This document shows, piece by piece, positions 32,150 through 44,900 of a stretch of DNA of 64,000 nucleotides (its first letter is position 1; each line of letters begins with the position of its first letter). The stretch comes from Ridgeia piscesae (Eukaryota; Annelida; Polychaeta; Sabellida; Siboglinidae): contig JAODUO010000151.1 in the NCBI GenBank assembly GCA_025642075.2, positions 92,501 to 156,500 of the forward strand, in the 5' to 3' direction. The position numbers and the translations under genes were made by a program. The notes under the pieces were generated by a model. The model was not told the DNA's origin. It saw only the letters and a program-made list of their open reading frames with translations, and did no database searches.

Positions 32150-32790
32150 TGTTAGCTGTGAAAACAATACTTATCGGGGAAGGCGGCTAACCGACAACCA
32201 ACACAATGGCCTGCCCAGCGGAGTTAGTTCTGCATTATCATTGCCTCAATACCATAGTTGTGTTGGCCTCCAAGAAGACACAGGCGTTGGGGCGGCGATC
32301 TTCCCATAGGATACAGAGAATCTTTCTGAGGCAACTTTGGTAGAATATCTTCATGGTCTTCAGATGACATCGATATGTAGTCCACGCCTCGCTCCTGTAG
32401 AGTGGTAGTACAAAGGGCTTTATATACAATCAGCTTAGTCTCTTTAATGAGGTTGTGGGTATCGAAGACTCGGTTACGCAGACCCAGAATAATGTGATGG
32501 CACAGGATATTACGATGCTGAATTTCTGCTTCGATAGTAGCCGACTGGGATAGATGACTCCCCAAGTAACGGAAATGTTCAACAATTTCTAGGGTTATTC
32601 CATATGTTTTAATGTCGGGAGTCTTTCATTGTTGCCAGGAGCGGGTTGGTAGATGATCTTGGTTTTTCTGATGTTGATGGAAATTCATAGACATTGATTA
32701 GCTAGTCTTATATTTTTCTGCTGTGTGGGAAAGAATGGCACAGTCATCAGCATGTTGAAGGTCTGTAATGACAGTCGTCATCTCTTTGGT
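32150..32790 (-). mobile_element. LINE reverse transcriptase fragment
   Basis: Reading leftwards: DLQHADDCAILSHTAEKYKT (the catalytic F/YxDD region, here HADD), then IRKTKIIYQPAPGN, GSHLSQSATIEAEIQHRN, LRNRVFDTHNLIKETKLI, LPKLPQKDSL / WEDRRPN and LRWAGH near 32200. This is the 3' half of a non-LTR retrotransposon ORF of the type ending in WEDRRTN...LRWAGH. Several frame changes and stops: dead. Confidence 0.8.
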
Positions 32791-33990
32791 TTTGGCGTCG
32801 AGACGACTCAAGTTGGTTTTGGCGTTGAGACGACTCAGGTTAAAAAGATTCCCAACGATCCGGTATATGATATGTAATATCGTCTGTCAAATCAGTATGA
32901 GCACGAATAAGGATTGTATGGGAAGAGACGAGACTATTGCGTACATCGGAAACGAACAACAACGAGATAAGCTGTGACCAGTGGGTAACCTAAGAAAAGG
33001 AGTCGGGCAAGACAAATTTAGAAGAAAAATCAGTAAAACGCATGAAGATGAGCATGTAGGATTTTTGCATAACTAAAAGAAAAACAACTTCTACAAGAAA
33101 TTTGAAAGCTGAAACCATGCTTAACATATTCAACACTAGCCTGCACTACGCCATTCTGCGTGGCTTTAGGGAGAATCTCCAGGAAGACAATGTGGGCACT
33201 TAAATCGACTTCACATAAAAGTATATCTGCAGATATGCTACCGAAGTCAAAAGCGTCCACTTTGGCGGATTGCACAAGCATGCGTTTTGCACCCAGAAAT
33301 CTACGAATACTTGCAGTATCACTTTGTTATTCCGAGTCATTAACGTAGATATGTCATCTACGTCACGGCGTGTCACCTACGTCACGACAAGTCATCTACG
33401 TCACGGCGTGTCACATACGTCACGACAAGTAATCTACGTCACGGCGTATATTTTGCTTACTATCTCGAAACTCCGTACTAACTGATCTAATGAATACACA
33501 CCGGTTCATACAGAAAATCGACTCGTTTTCCTTCATGAAAAAGCCCACCGCAACATGTAAGTCTTAAAATAATAACTCACTACTCCAAATTTCTGCTCAT
33601 GTCAGATGTATGAGACACTAGGCACTTCGAGAGGTTTTATGGAATAGGCTGTGTCATAAGAGCCGAATTAACGCTGAATACAACTTTGGCAAAAGTACCT
33701 AAATAACGTGGGCCACAAATTATAAGAATATATGTTTGGAAAAGGAGCAATAAATGGGCATCAATCTTGAAATATGTTCGTGACGTAGATGACATTCATT
33801 CATGACGTCATGCTAATAAAATAAAAAATAAATAGGAAACGATGCAAAAGTGCACTGCTGTTCATTGGATTAGTCACACACTATATTAACCTACCTAACT
33901 AACGCCGAAAATCCGCTAAATATTATGGTCGAACATATTGCCTGTATCCTCAGCATGTTGAGGCTAGGCGGTAACCCGGAAGAAGATATA
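32791..33990. other. No gene recognised
   Basis: Contains the CTACGTCACG tandem array at 33348-33448. Other short frames match nothing I know. Confidence 0.5.
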
Positions 33991-33994
33991 TTAC

Positions 33995-35010
33995 ATTGTC
34001 ATCATCATCTTTGTGCGGCCGTAGTGTGCCGTAGTTGGGCGAAGGCCTCAGCATGTTGCTTCCACATCTGCCTATTAGTGCCGACCACCATGTATGGGGC
34101 ATCGGTCTAGCTCTGGTCGGAGGAAGCTTCTCGTCCTCCAGATTCCTGCACCTGAATAGTTCCCAACGCAAAGCTGGTATGGTAGTTGCACCCCCAGAGC
34201 TGTATACTGATCAAACAAACTTCTCGATGGGCCGCCCTTCTTCGGGCAGCTCACCGACCACCAACGCATGGCTTGTGAGCACCCCTTCGCCAATGAGTTG
34301 GAAGGCAGAGACGATGGGGTCATCATTGGGCAACGATAGTTACGATGTGATCCAACTCTTCTTTGAGATTCCAACAAATTTCCCTCCCCAATCTACACCT
34401 GTGAAGTTATGGAAACCAATCAGACCTTGACACTTCTTTCGGCCAGTGACACTCACACGCTCACGAGTGGTGATCGATTGATACTTGTCGCCTTTTCCAG
34501 TGAAGAAATTCCATGAGTCACAAGGTCCATCAGCAAAATCAGTACGTCAGTGTCAGGCGACCACACATCTATGCCTCTCAGAGAGGAGTCACCGATGACA
34601 TTAATTACATGCAAAGGAATCATGGTGTATGCCTCCTCATGATTGCGAGTGGACATCGACTCAGCCAAGGAGTGGGGCTGATTGATCTGAACTGTGCTAC
34701 CTTTCACGACCACCACCTTTTTTTCTTTGCTCCTTTGTATTCCTCCTGTACGACATTACCAAGAATGGTGAAGAGGAGCGCCTTTGTCTTTGAGGCAGAG
34801 AGCAGCTCTTTGAGGGTAATCTTAGCAATGTCCATCTCGTCATGGATTGCAAACTCCATCTCCTTTCCCTGTGCTCGCTTGAGCGATGTCATAGCAGTCA
34901 AATATGATGCGCTCCTCATCGTACGGTTTCACTATCCTTGTAATTCCTTTGACAAGGGCATCCTTGAAGTTGATTATTTTCTTCATGCCTGGACTTTTTT
35001 CATACCTTGA
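33995..35010 (-). pseudogene. Broken mobile-element protein, central and C-terminal part (CxC-tailed family)
   Basis: Reading leftwards: EMEFAIHDEMDIAKITLKEL, a frame change, then NHEEAYTMIPLHVINVIGD, RGIDVWSPDTDVLILLMDLV, a frame change, then FTGVDWGGKFVGISKKSWIT, FQLIGEG, LPEEGRPIEKFV, then stop, and LRWELFRCRNLEDEKLPPTR. These blocks (HEEADT..IPLH, SPDTDVL, DWGGKFVGI, LRWELF...LPPTRA) occur in this order in a high-copy protein family of invertebrate genomes that I take to be transposon-derived. After RPMPH the sequence changes to unrelated DNA ending in GATGATGATGAC, possibly a retrotransposon tail. Stops and frameshifts make it a pseudogene. Confidence 0.6.
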
Positions 35011-35159
35011 ACTACAGCCATACTGTCAGTTATGATAACATGGTCATGAGGTTGAACTAAGTCATCACTGAGAATGTTTTGAGGCCATCGTGTGTGTCAT
35101 ATTGTGCTGGTGCCTGGACTGGTATTTGTTTACGTGGTGCCTGGATGATTCCCTCAGTT

Positions 35160-35718
35160 GGTGTCTGTGTCTCGGTCCGAATGGGATGTGCCTCCTCAAC
35201 AGCATGTATGGTCGATGCTTTGTCTGTTGGAATGAGGAATGATCCATCTGAGCTGCCCGAAGAAGTGCGGCCCATCGAGAAGTGTGTTTGATCAGTATAT
35301 AGCTCCGGGGGTGCGTGCAACTACTATACCAGCTTTGCGTTGGGAACTGTTTAGGTCCAGGAATCTGGAGGGCAAGAAGCTTCCTCCGACCAGAGCAACA
35401 CGGATGCCCCATGTCTTACGCACCAACGTTGTGGCTAGGAGGGACAAAAGCTATACAACACCTCACCCATGTCTACTGCCCCTAGAGGAAAATGGATGTA
35501 TGCTTGCCGGGGACGAGTATGTCCCAGTCCCGTATCTCCACAAACCAGCACCAGTTGCCATCTGGGAACTGATCAAATGTGGCTGCAAGACATCCTGCAA
35601 GGGGCACTGCTCATGCAAGAAGAACAACATCCCCTGCACTGCTCTCTGCAAATGCCACAATTCTGATTGCAGCAACCTTCCTGACTACAGGATGATAGCA
35701 GATGAAGATGATGTATGA
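35160..35718 (+). pseudogene. C-terminal part of the CxC-tailed mobile-element protein, inverted relative to its neighbour
   Basis: LPEEVRPIEKCV, a stop, then LRWELFRSRNLEGKKLPPTR, RMPHVLRTNVVARRDKSYTT, LPLEENGCMLAGDEYVPVPY, and a Cys-rich end IKCGCKTSCKGHCSCKK ... CTALCKC followed by a stop at 35716-35718. It supplies the C-terminus that the minus-strand copy lacks. The shared segment (ELPEE to MPH, about 165 bp; roughly 34095-34262 and 35245-35412) forms an inverted repeat. Both copies have the same TGA after IEK(F/C)V. The Cys-rich tail may bind zinc; the function is unknown. Confidence 0.6.
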
Positions 35719-36480
35719 CTGTTGCAGGAGGATGGACAAGGATGACACTATCAGAATATTGTGTACCACTGATTTAACTCACTAAGAGTTCAACATGGCA
35801 TGCTCCATGATAGATGTGTTGTATGTTTAAAAAATCTAACCTTTATTTTTAATTTTCGCCCAAATTTGATCTTATTCAATGTGGTGTCTGTTTATCTCCC
35901 TGTAGGTGTTTCAGAACAAAATGAAATAGGTTGCCTGACATGCAGTGCAGTTGATTATTGGAAATTACTTCTATTTGTTTATTTATATTCATATTTTGAC
36001 CTTGAACCTGAACTTCTGTATATAAATACATGTGTCTCATTGGTGTTTGTACGTTTGCATTCTAGTATTATGCTGAAATTAAACAAATTGTAACATGACC
36101 TAATTGTTATAATTTGATTTTATTGAATGTTCATCATATGTTGACCTTTGTTTTGACCTTACTGCATGACTTTCGACTTGAAACCAGTCAAAAATTACCT
36201 TTACCTTGACCTTCGTGCATGACATTGACCTATTATCGACCTGAAACATATTCCAGATTATCAGGCATGTTTGAAAACCCTACAATGGCGTCTAACATCA
36301 TTGACGTTGGTCAAGTAGTTCCAGAGATAAGCCATTTTCTGTATTTTCCATGAGTAACGGCGGCAATCTTGGATTTTGGGCCTTACAGGGGTCTAACAAT
36401 TTGTAACCTAAGATGTTTGTTTATTTCATACCCAAATAAAGTCAAATCAATCACTATCTCACTTTGGGCATCCGATTCCT
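35719..36480. other. No gene recognised
   Basis: AT-rich with repeated TTGACCT motifs (TTTGACCTTGA, ACCTTGACCTT) around 35990-36240. No coding frame. Confidence 0.45.
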
Positions 36481-37940
36481 AGTACACTCCAGTCTACAGA
36501 GAATATATTGCGCTATCCTCTGCCAGATGGTATCATTCCAATAGTCGTCTAGTTCGTCTCTCCAACGTCTCGCCGTGCCCTGCCCAGGTCCACTTCCGTC
36601 TTCTGACTTGTTCAATCACGACTGTGACCTTTGTCTTGCCTCTTACCCAGATGTTTGTTTTTCTGTCCCGGTATGTAATGTTTAGCATACTCCTTTCCAT
36701 CTTTGTTTGTGCTGCTATTAGCTTGTTCTTTGCTTGGGTGGAGAGTGCCCATGTTTCCGCACCGTATCTCATTGCTGGAAGTACGCAGGAGTTGTAGACT
36801 TAATTGTCTCTTCAAGCATGTTCCAATGTTACCCTTGAAGATATCGCGGTGCTTCTTCTTTGAATATCATTGTCTTGGTTTTTGTCTCTGGTGCTGTATC
36901 TCTGTCCCAAGTAGAAGCATGTAGCTTTATACGTTCTCTGTCTGAGTGTTGTTGACATATATTGGTGTGTCGTTTTCTATCATCACCTTTGTCTTCGACT
37001 TGTTCATCATCAGACCCTGATTTTCACTTTCATCAGCTAATTCCTGTAGCATTTGTTGTAGCTCAAATGGTGTAATAGTGCATATGACTACGTCGTCGGC
37101 AAAGCGAAGATGACTAAGATATTAATCGTCTATCTTCAAGCCTCTCGTTTCCTAAGCCAGTCGTCGGAATATGCTTTCGAGTGCTGACGTGAACAAGCTT
37201 GGGCGATATGGTATCTCCCTGTCGTACGTCCTCTCCTGATGTTGATCTTGCTGCTTTCTTTGTGTAGGTGGACTGTCATCGAGCTGTGGGTGTAGATTTC
37301 CTTCAGGATGTACACATCTTCTATGCCCTGTTCTTGAAGCGAAGTCAGTAATGCTTGAGTTTGCCCCGAAGGCTTTCTCGTTGTCGACGAATGCGATGCA
37401 GAGTAGGATATTACATTATCTGCACTTCTTCAGTTGGTTTACGACGTTGATGCGGTCTGCCGTTGAGTCTCCGCTTTTGAATCCAGCTTGCTCTCGTGGC
37501 TGGTGTTCGTCGAGTGCCTTTCCGTTAGTACTTTCGTGAATACTTTACAGATGTTTGATAGTAGACACATCGGTCTGTAATTATTGAGGTCTTTCTTGTT
37601 TCCCTTCTTGAAACTTATCATCATCTTAGCATTCTTCCATGCATTCTTCTCCTGCCTTCAATGTTTCGATGTTTATATGGTCGTTGTCTCTTGCTCTCCC
37701 ATTCTTCATATCTCGTAGTGCTACTTCCACCTCCGATGATGTTATCTCTGGTACTTCTTTTGGGTCAGTGTGGTCTGTTCACTCTAGTGTAGCTCGGTGT
37801 AGAATTCCTCTATTCGTTCTATGATGTTATATCTTGATAATGGATTTCTCTACCCTGCTTGTCCAGGAGTGTGATCAGTCTATCTTGGCCTAGCTTCTGC
37901 GTACTTCGGACTTTCTTCAGGCTCTTTGATGCCATGATAG
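36480..37940 (-). mobile_element. RTE-like non-LTR retrotransposon, decayed
   Basis: Reading leftwards: [20 protein letters not shown] (37930), PKEVPEITSSEVEVALRDMK and [38 protein letters not shown] (RT block 2), IAFVDNEKAF (block 3, normally DYEKAFD), LRFADDVVIC (catalytic FADD), LADESENQGLMMNKSKTKVM, then MRYGAETWALSTQAKNKL and RRRKWTWAGH. Order and motifs match the RT of RTE-type LINEs. Numerous frameshifts and stops, so inactive. An (ACAT)n microsatellite borders its upstream end. Confidence 0.85.
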
Positions 37941-37948
37941 TTTCTTGT

Positions 37949-38100
37949 ATGTATGTATGTATGTATGTATGTATGTATGTATGTATGTATGTATGTATGT
38001 ATGTATGTATGTATGTATGTATATATGTATGTATGTATGTATATATGTATGTATAAATATATATATATATATATATTGGCAAATATATATATATATGTGT
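37949..38100. repeat. (TGTA)n microsatellite with (TA)n end
   Basis: Tetranucleotide tract at 37949-38053, then (TA)n, immediately upstream of the first recognisable codons of the RTE-like ORF (which runs on -). Confidence 0.95.
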
Positions 38101-38700
38101 GGGGGGGCAAACTACTAGTACTAGTGCCGTCGTAGCAGAGCAGGCAGCGTTCACCGTCAAATATAGGATAATTATAAACTGGCTCATCTCAGCAAAATAA
38201 GCAACAGTTATAACTATTTCTTTTATTAGTGCATGACTAACGCAGGCGCACTATTGAGATTGCACCATGTTAAGTGCCCAGAACTTAGAATAGGCATTTC
38301 ATTTGATCCTTCGTTCGTCCACCACAACTTCCAAAATAAATGAGTCGGTGGCTTTCTTGTGGCGAAGGTCTAACGTTTCACGTGGAACTCAATAATAATG
38401 TGACTTGATGCGAGAAAGCAAGCCCTGAAGATGACCTTTCTGTGGAATAGACCATGGTTGGCAGACGCTTAATCTTAGAGTTCCACCACTCTCATATCGA
38501 CCGGCAGGCACTTCGCTAGGCTGTCTCTTTTACATGTTTCACCACTGGCGCAAATTGTAACCAGGGTATCTATGCTGGATTAACAACTCGTATGAGAATA
38601 AGATTATCGCCGACCCCATCCTAGCTTGCTCCGGCTGACAGTACAAATGCTACCCGAAAGCTAGAGCGGCCTTAGACCATCGCAATGCAAATTCAAGAGA
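38101..38700. other. No gene recognised
   Basis: Unidentified DNA between two oppositely oriented LINE fragments. Confidence 0.4.
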
Positions 38701-39365
38701 AATATCGGTGAATAAAACAATGAACTATACATGCTTTCCATTGACTTGACTACTGCCAACGACTCTAACAATCGTGAAGCTCTCTGAAAAGTGTCGTCCA
38801 GGTTAGGATCCTTTCCAACTTCAAAGCCATCTTGAGACTTTTCAACGACAAGACGACGGCAACTGTCCTCATCAACGGGACTGAAAGAGCCTTTCACCAT
38901 CCGTAAAGGGATGAAGCAGAGATGCATTATTGCACCGACTCTCTTCACTCTATAGGTACCTATGTGCCACTCTTTCTTGTCCGTGTCCGTCCTCCACGTT
39001 ACGTTGACATTTAGTACCGTCTCGATGGGAGATTTTTCAACATGAGTCGTCTCAAGACTGCCGTCAGGGACCTTCAGTACGCTGATGACTGTGCCATTCA
39101 TGTTCACACAGCACAGAAGCTTCGGACTAAGCCTGGCTAGACCTCCTCGCGGAAGCAGAAGTTGTTGAACAGTTCCCGTACTTAAGGAGTTGTCTATCCC
39201 AGAAGGAGACCATCGAAGCAGAAATCCACGAGGCACAGAAAAGACAGAGGCGAAAGGAGTTAAGGCTTACACTCTCAACCGACACCTCCAGCCCACACTG
39301 CAACAGGATCTGCAGAATCAAGTTATTGGGTCACCCCAGGCATATGTCCGATGGTTTGTTTAGGA
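38700..39365 (+). mobile_element. LINE reverse transcriptase fragment, second family
   Basis: On +: FKAILRLFNDKTTATVLING, then (shifted) EPFTIRKGMKQRCIIAPTLF, YRLDGRFFNMSRLKTAV, LQYADDCAIHVHTAQKL (catalytic YADD), and near 39280 LTLSTDTSSPHCNRICRIKL with HPRHMS, which resembles the terminal CxxC...H zinc-finger-like end of such ORFs. At least four frame changes and stops, so inactive. It is oriented opposite to the RTE-like copy at 36.5-37.9 kb. Confidence 0.75.
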
Positions 39366-41990
39366 GACACAGGTGATCACTGTTCCGTGTTGTTTTATAT
39401 GCCTGTTTCTGTTTCCTTCTGCGTCCAGGTGGGAACTGTTTATTCTTCTAGGTAACTTTTCACGATGTGGACGTCTGCAAGCTATGCATACCGAAGCGTG
39501 GCATATGTGTTGCCTGTACTTGGTGCAATGTGGCGTCAGTGATTCTACCAGGTCAGTACACGTTCTGTGTCTTTCTGTGTTGTGGAAGTTAAAACGTCAA
39601 ACTTTGGTGACTACTGTCTTATTGCAAGAGAGGACAACGCACTGGTAGATTCTGAATGTTTGCTGATGATCTCCACGGCATATGTTTGCAGTTGGTAAGA
39701 TCTGTACGTCAGAGTAGATACAATTTTGACTACGTGCTGTTTAATAATAAATTCCATACATACATCGGTAGATTGTTTTGCTATATTCATCACAACAACT
39801 GCACCACCATGCATACCACTCAAGGAAATATTGGCACAAGCATTAACAGTTAATTGGGCAGAGAAACAATGTTTTTATGGACTTTTTCTATTAGGTGTGT
39901 GGCAACTTATTGTAATAAAACCGTCTTACAACATTTACACTGGATTATGTTTACACAACTTAAGTAATACTTTAAATATTAGTATAGTTAGGTTTTGTTT
40001 GTATCGTCTTTTTTATTATTCTACAATAATTGTTCACTGTTGTCACCAAAACAAAACACAAACCTCGTCTCATTTCATACTAGATATGTTCATTTTTACC
40101 AGTCTAAGAAAAGCGAAAACAAATGAAAGATCGTTCATTAAATTGGCAACACCAATTTAACATTCCAAATAAACAAACATTCAGACTGCTGCATTTGCTT
40201 TTAAACAGCCACTCCATATTAATAAACACACAATCATAGTTTGGCACTATATTATTTTTATTAGGTGATTATCATTAGTGAAGCTGTACAGATCTCTACA
40301 AGTTTTATGTTATCAACTGTTCATATGCTTATAAGTAGAATTTATATATGCAAAAAGTGCTTGTATAAACAGTGCTGGAACATATCTTAGAATCCACTAC
40401 ACATACATTTTGTTTGCCACATTTCTTATCTCTACTGAAGATTTTTATCTAGATCCAACCTGATGATTGATACATCTTGGAAGATATTGTGCAAAATATA
40501 TGTTTGTATGTGAGTGTGTGTACACATATTGTTTATGTATACACACACACCAAAACAATTCCCACAAAGAATATCTTACATTTTAAGCATTCAGCTTGCC
40601 CATAGAATTCTATCATTCTAATGTTACTAACAAATTATGGAACAATGCTACCATAACAAAATGTCGCATATCAGGATATGCAGTAGTGTAGTAAATAGAT
40701 ACAAGGTACCATTGTTTGCTGAACATGAACACCGTTAAAATATCATGTTATTTACTCATCTGGCTGGTCTGTTGTTGTGGCAGCAATACTCAAATAATAC
40801 GATCTGATCACAACGTTAATTGTTATGCACACTATTTGCTGTAATCTCACAAAACCAGAGTCTCCAAGGAAACCTTTATGCTTTGTTACAGCAGCATTTC
40901 AAAGTGTGTCACTGTCACTTCATTGTCATGATTTAATGACACCATACATGCAAGACTGCGGCTGTCATAACATTGAGATGACACATCAACTGCAGTGTCA
41001 CAGAGACAGCTGCAGGGTGGTTGTGGGGAAATGTAAGATGGGCGCAGTGGGTGTGAATCCCTAGGCCAGCCCAAGGGGCAGGGGAAGTGCAGCAGTGAGA
41101 CACATCTGCAGCCAGCTGGTGTAGCACTATTTGTACCATGCAAACAGTCACATGGCCCATGTCTACTTATGAATCATTCTCCCTGCTCTCTACAGCAACG
41201 TGGCATTGCTACCGACCGTCAAACCCCTACAACGAACCCAGCTCTATTATCAAATTCCAGCTTGGAGTATATGTATATATATATTATGGCAATTGATTCA
41301 TCTACATTCCAGAAACGCTCTCTAAGTCACTCTGACTTTCTTCAGCAAGCACCAGTTGACTGTTCCAGGAAGCCACCAGATGTCAGCACTCTCATCAGCG
41401 TTGCTTAAATGTGCGTCCACTGAAACACACAATACATACATTATATGTAATTTTTGTATCCCGAAAATTGTGTTTTACCCCATTGTATTGCATTGCATTA
41501 GCATATTCAATCTGTCTGTCATTGCCCTCTGTGTCAAAGCAGCCTGCAATATTAAGTTAACCACTCAAAAATCTGGTCGAGCTGGTTCATCAATGCTTCA
41601 ATCTACAGTATGAATAAAATGCTTACTCTAAGCATAATAATAAGAATTGCACACTTTTGTAAAATCATCAGAAAAAGTTACTTTGATCATTAAATTAGGT
41701 AACCTGTGAAAATGTAACATTATGTCATAGTATATTATATTCATATATAACAGCCATACATAGCGTCTATCTGTTTAGACGAACCTACCGAATTATTGTA
41801 GTGGTTTGTCTGAAGGGTGACTCAACTAACTACTGCAATCCACATATGAGCATCGTAATGATGTAGTCAATGCTAGATTGTTGTGGCTATTGTGGAATGA
41901 TCACTCACAACTGTATCCCATACTGTGATCAACACAGTGACTGAGGCTACATATCCAACAGAAACATTGTGCTAATCTGCCACCAATAAC
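39366..41990. other. Downstream flank of ARPC2; no gene recognised
   Basis: AT-rich. The ARPC2 3' UTR (transcribed leftwards) should lie in the right part. The first AATAAA that I find on - downstream of the stop is near 40255. No other gene is visible. Confidence 0.5.
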
Positions 41991-41991
41991 C

Positions 41992-44900
41992 TCACAGAGC
42001 TGCCAGTTTCCCTTTTACCGCTAAGAAGATGCAAGATGGTAAAGAAACGTACGAGAAGGTTTTCTTTTCTAAGGTCTTCTGTTCAGGCCGAGCACGATTC
42101 AGTACCTTCAGGAAGTCCGACGTCTTTGCCCGCATACGCGAGTGAATGTATGCCTGAAAGAGGCACGTTAACAAGTCAACCACAGCAGCATTATTTTATA
42201 GCTCTTCAGCACAGCTCTAACATGTCTGAATGAATTCAAACTGGTTACAAAATAAACCCAAGGACAGAGAAACGGGGGAGGGGGGGAAGGGGGAGTGAGG
42301 TGTACTTTTGAGCTCGTGATGTAGTAGTGTAGATAGGAGAGAGAGAGAAAGAGAGAGGGGAGGAGGGACTGAGTGAGGGGGAGGGAGAGAGTGACAGGCA
42401 GTGAGACGTACCTTTGAGCACTTGATGTGATAGTGAAGGTAGTTGCGCAGTGTGTGGATCAGGTTGATGGTGTTGTCTCTGGCCTCGGCTGATGTGTGCC
42501 GCGGGAACAGCACTGTAACACAACAACACAGACTTGTGACACGACAACACAAGACTGTAACACAACAACACAGACATGTGACACGACAACACAAGACTGT
42601 AACACAACAACACAGACTTGTGACACGACAACACAAGACTGTAACACAACAACACAGACATGTGACACGACAACACAGGACTGTAACACAACAACACAGG
42701 ACTGTAACACAACAACACAGACATGTGACACGACAAAACAAGACTGTAACACAACAACACAGACATGTGACACGACAACACAAGACTGTAACACAACAAC
42801 ACAGACATGTGACACGACAACACAGGACTGTAACACAACAACACAGGACTGTAACACAACAACACAGACATGTGACACGACAACACAAGACTGTAACACA
42901 ACAACACAGACATGTGACACGACAACACAAGACTGTAACACAACAACACAGACATGTGACACGACAACACAGGACTGTAACACAACAACACAGGACTGTA
43001 ACACAACAACACAGACATGTGAAACGACAACACAAGACTGTGACACGACAACACAGGACTGTAACACAACAACACAGACATGTGACACGACAACACAAGA
43101 CTGTAACACAACAACACAGACTTGTGACACGACAACACAAGACTGTAACACAACAACACAGACTTGTAACATGACAACACAGACTTGTAACACAACAACA
43201 CAGGACTGTAACACAACAACACAGAACTGTAACACAACAACACAGACTTGTAACATGACAACACAGACTTGTAACACAACAACACAGGACTGTAACACAA
43301 CAACACAGAACTGTAACACAACAACACAGACTTGTAACATGACAACACAGACTTGTAACACAACAACACAGGACTGTAACACAACAACACAGGACTGTAA
43401 CACAACAACACAGACATGTGACACGACAACACAGGACTGTAACACAACAACACAGACATGTGACACGACAACACAAGACTGTAACACAACAACACAGACA
43501 TGTGACACGACAACACAGGACTGTAACACAACAACACAGGACTGTAACACAACAACACAGACATGTGACACGACAACACAAGACTGTAACACAACAACAC
43601 AGACATGTGACACGACAACACAAGACTGTAACACAACAACACAGACATGTGACACGACAACACAGGACTGTAACACAACAACACAGGACTGTAACACAAC
43701 AACACAGACATGTGACACGACAACACAAGACTGTGAAGACAAGTTCACAGGACTGTGAACAGTAGACATGTGACACGACAACACAAGACTGTAACACAAC
43801 AACACAGACTTGTGACACGACAACACAAGACTGTAACACAACAACACAGACTTGTAACATGACAACACAGACTTGTAACACAACAACACAGGACTGTAAC
43901 ACAACAACACAGAACTGTAACACAACAACACAGACTTGTGACACGACAACACAAGACTGTAACACAACAACACAGACTTGTAACATGACAACACAGACTT
44001 GTAACACAACAACACAGGACTGTAACACAACAACACAGGACTGTAACACAACAACACAGACTTGTAACATGACAACACAGACTTGTAACACAACAACACA
44101 GGACTGTAACATGACAACACAGACTTGTAACACAACAACACAGGACTGTAACACAACAACACAGGACTGTAACACAACAACACAGACCGAGAACACAACA
44201 ACGCATAACTGTAACACAACACAGAACTGTAACACAACACAAACAGAAAAACATGCAAATTAAATATAAATGCTTTATCTTGTTAAGTCAAATTAAAACC
44301 AACCAAGTTTGACAAAACATGATTTATGAAGCACGTTTGAGGAAGCCTGAGAAAAGGGAACCAACCAAAAGTGATGTAGCCAATATTATCTCCAACTCGA
44401 GCGTCTGTGTTTTTGAGCTCCAGCGGTGGCTCCTTGTGGGTGAACAGAACCTGTGGTGCCTGCTGGTAGCGACGACGACCTTCCTTGAACTCCTGCACCA
44501 CAACAATCACTCATTACTGTACTAGGCCCAAAACTGGTCAGCTTGTAGTTGTACATTAATGTTTCAGAACTTCTTAAATGTGTACTCTTTACTGTTAATA
44601 TGTAGGAGTAACACAAACATACACAAACCAGAACAAGTTGTAGCTTGTAAACTGGATAAACTATTTACATGGTTTACTGTTAACAAGTAGGTTGTCTCTG
44701 AATATATAAAAAACCTATTATATTTGGTAATTGTATGATAAATATTGACTTACATAAGAAAATGTGTAAAAACAGTATTAGTAGAGTCAACACGACAAAA
44801 TGTCTTTGAGATATACATTGATGAAAAACTTACCTGGAAACATCATATAAACCCTGTAAAAATTAGGCTATCTAGAATAGTTGTTTAGAGCAAGTCATAG

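Larger units (their letters stand above)
30240..33800. repeat. Dispersed and tandem CTACGTCACG motif repeats
   Basis: ATCTACGTCACGACA or its reverse complement recurs at about 30487, 30849-30910 and 33776. At 33348-33448 it forms a tandem array of about 38-bp units alternating CTACGTCACGGCGTG and CTACGTCACGACAAG. TACGTCA resembles a CRE/ATF half-site. I can see only a repeat; a regulatory role is inference. Confidence 0.55.

Noticed and set aside
33348..33448. CRISPR-like array (regular units near 38 bp)
   Set aside because: Only about 2.5 contiguous units with no unique spacers, in a eukaryotic genome: a simple tandem repeat.
38661..39321. Minus-strand open frame of 191 codons
   Set aside because: It is antisense to a clear plus-strand reverse transcriptase fragment with the YADD motif.
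42217..44263. Cys-rich 400-670-codon proteins on both strands
   Set aside because: They are translations of the 21-bp array in ARPC2 intron 7; the real coding part is exon 8 at 42412-42512.
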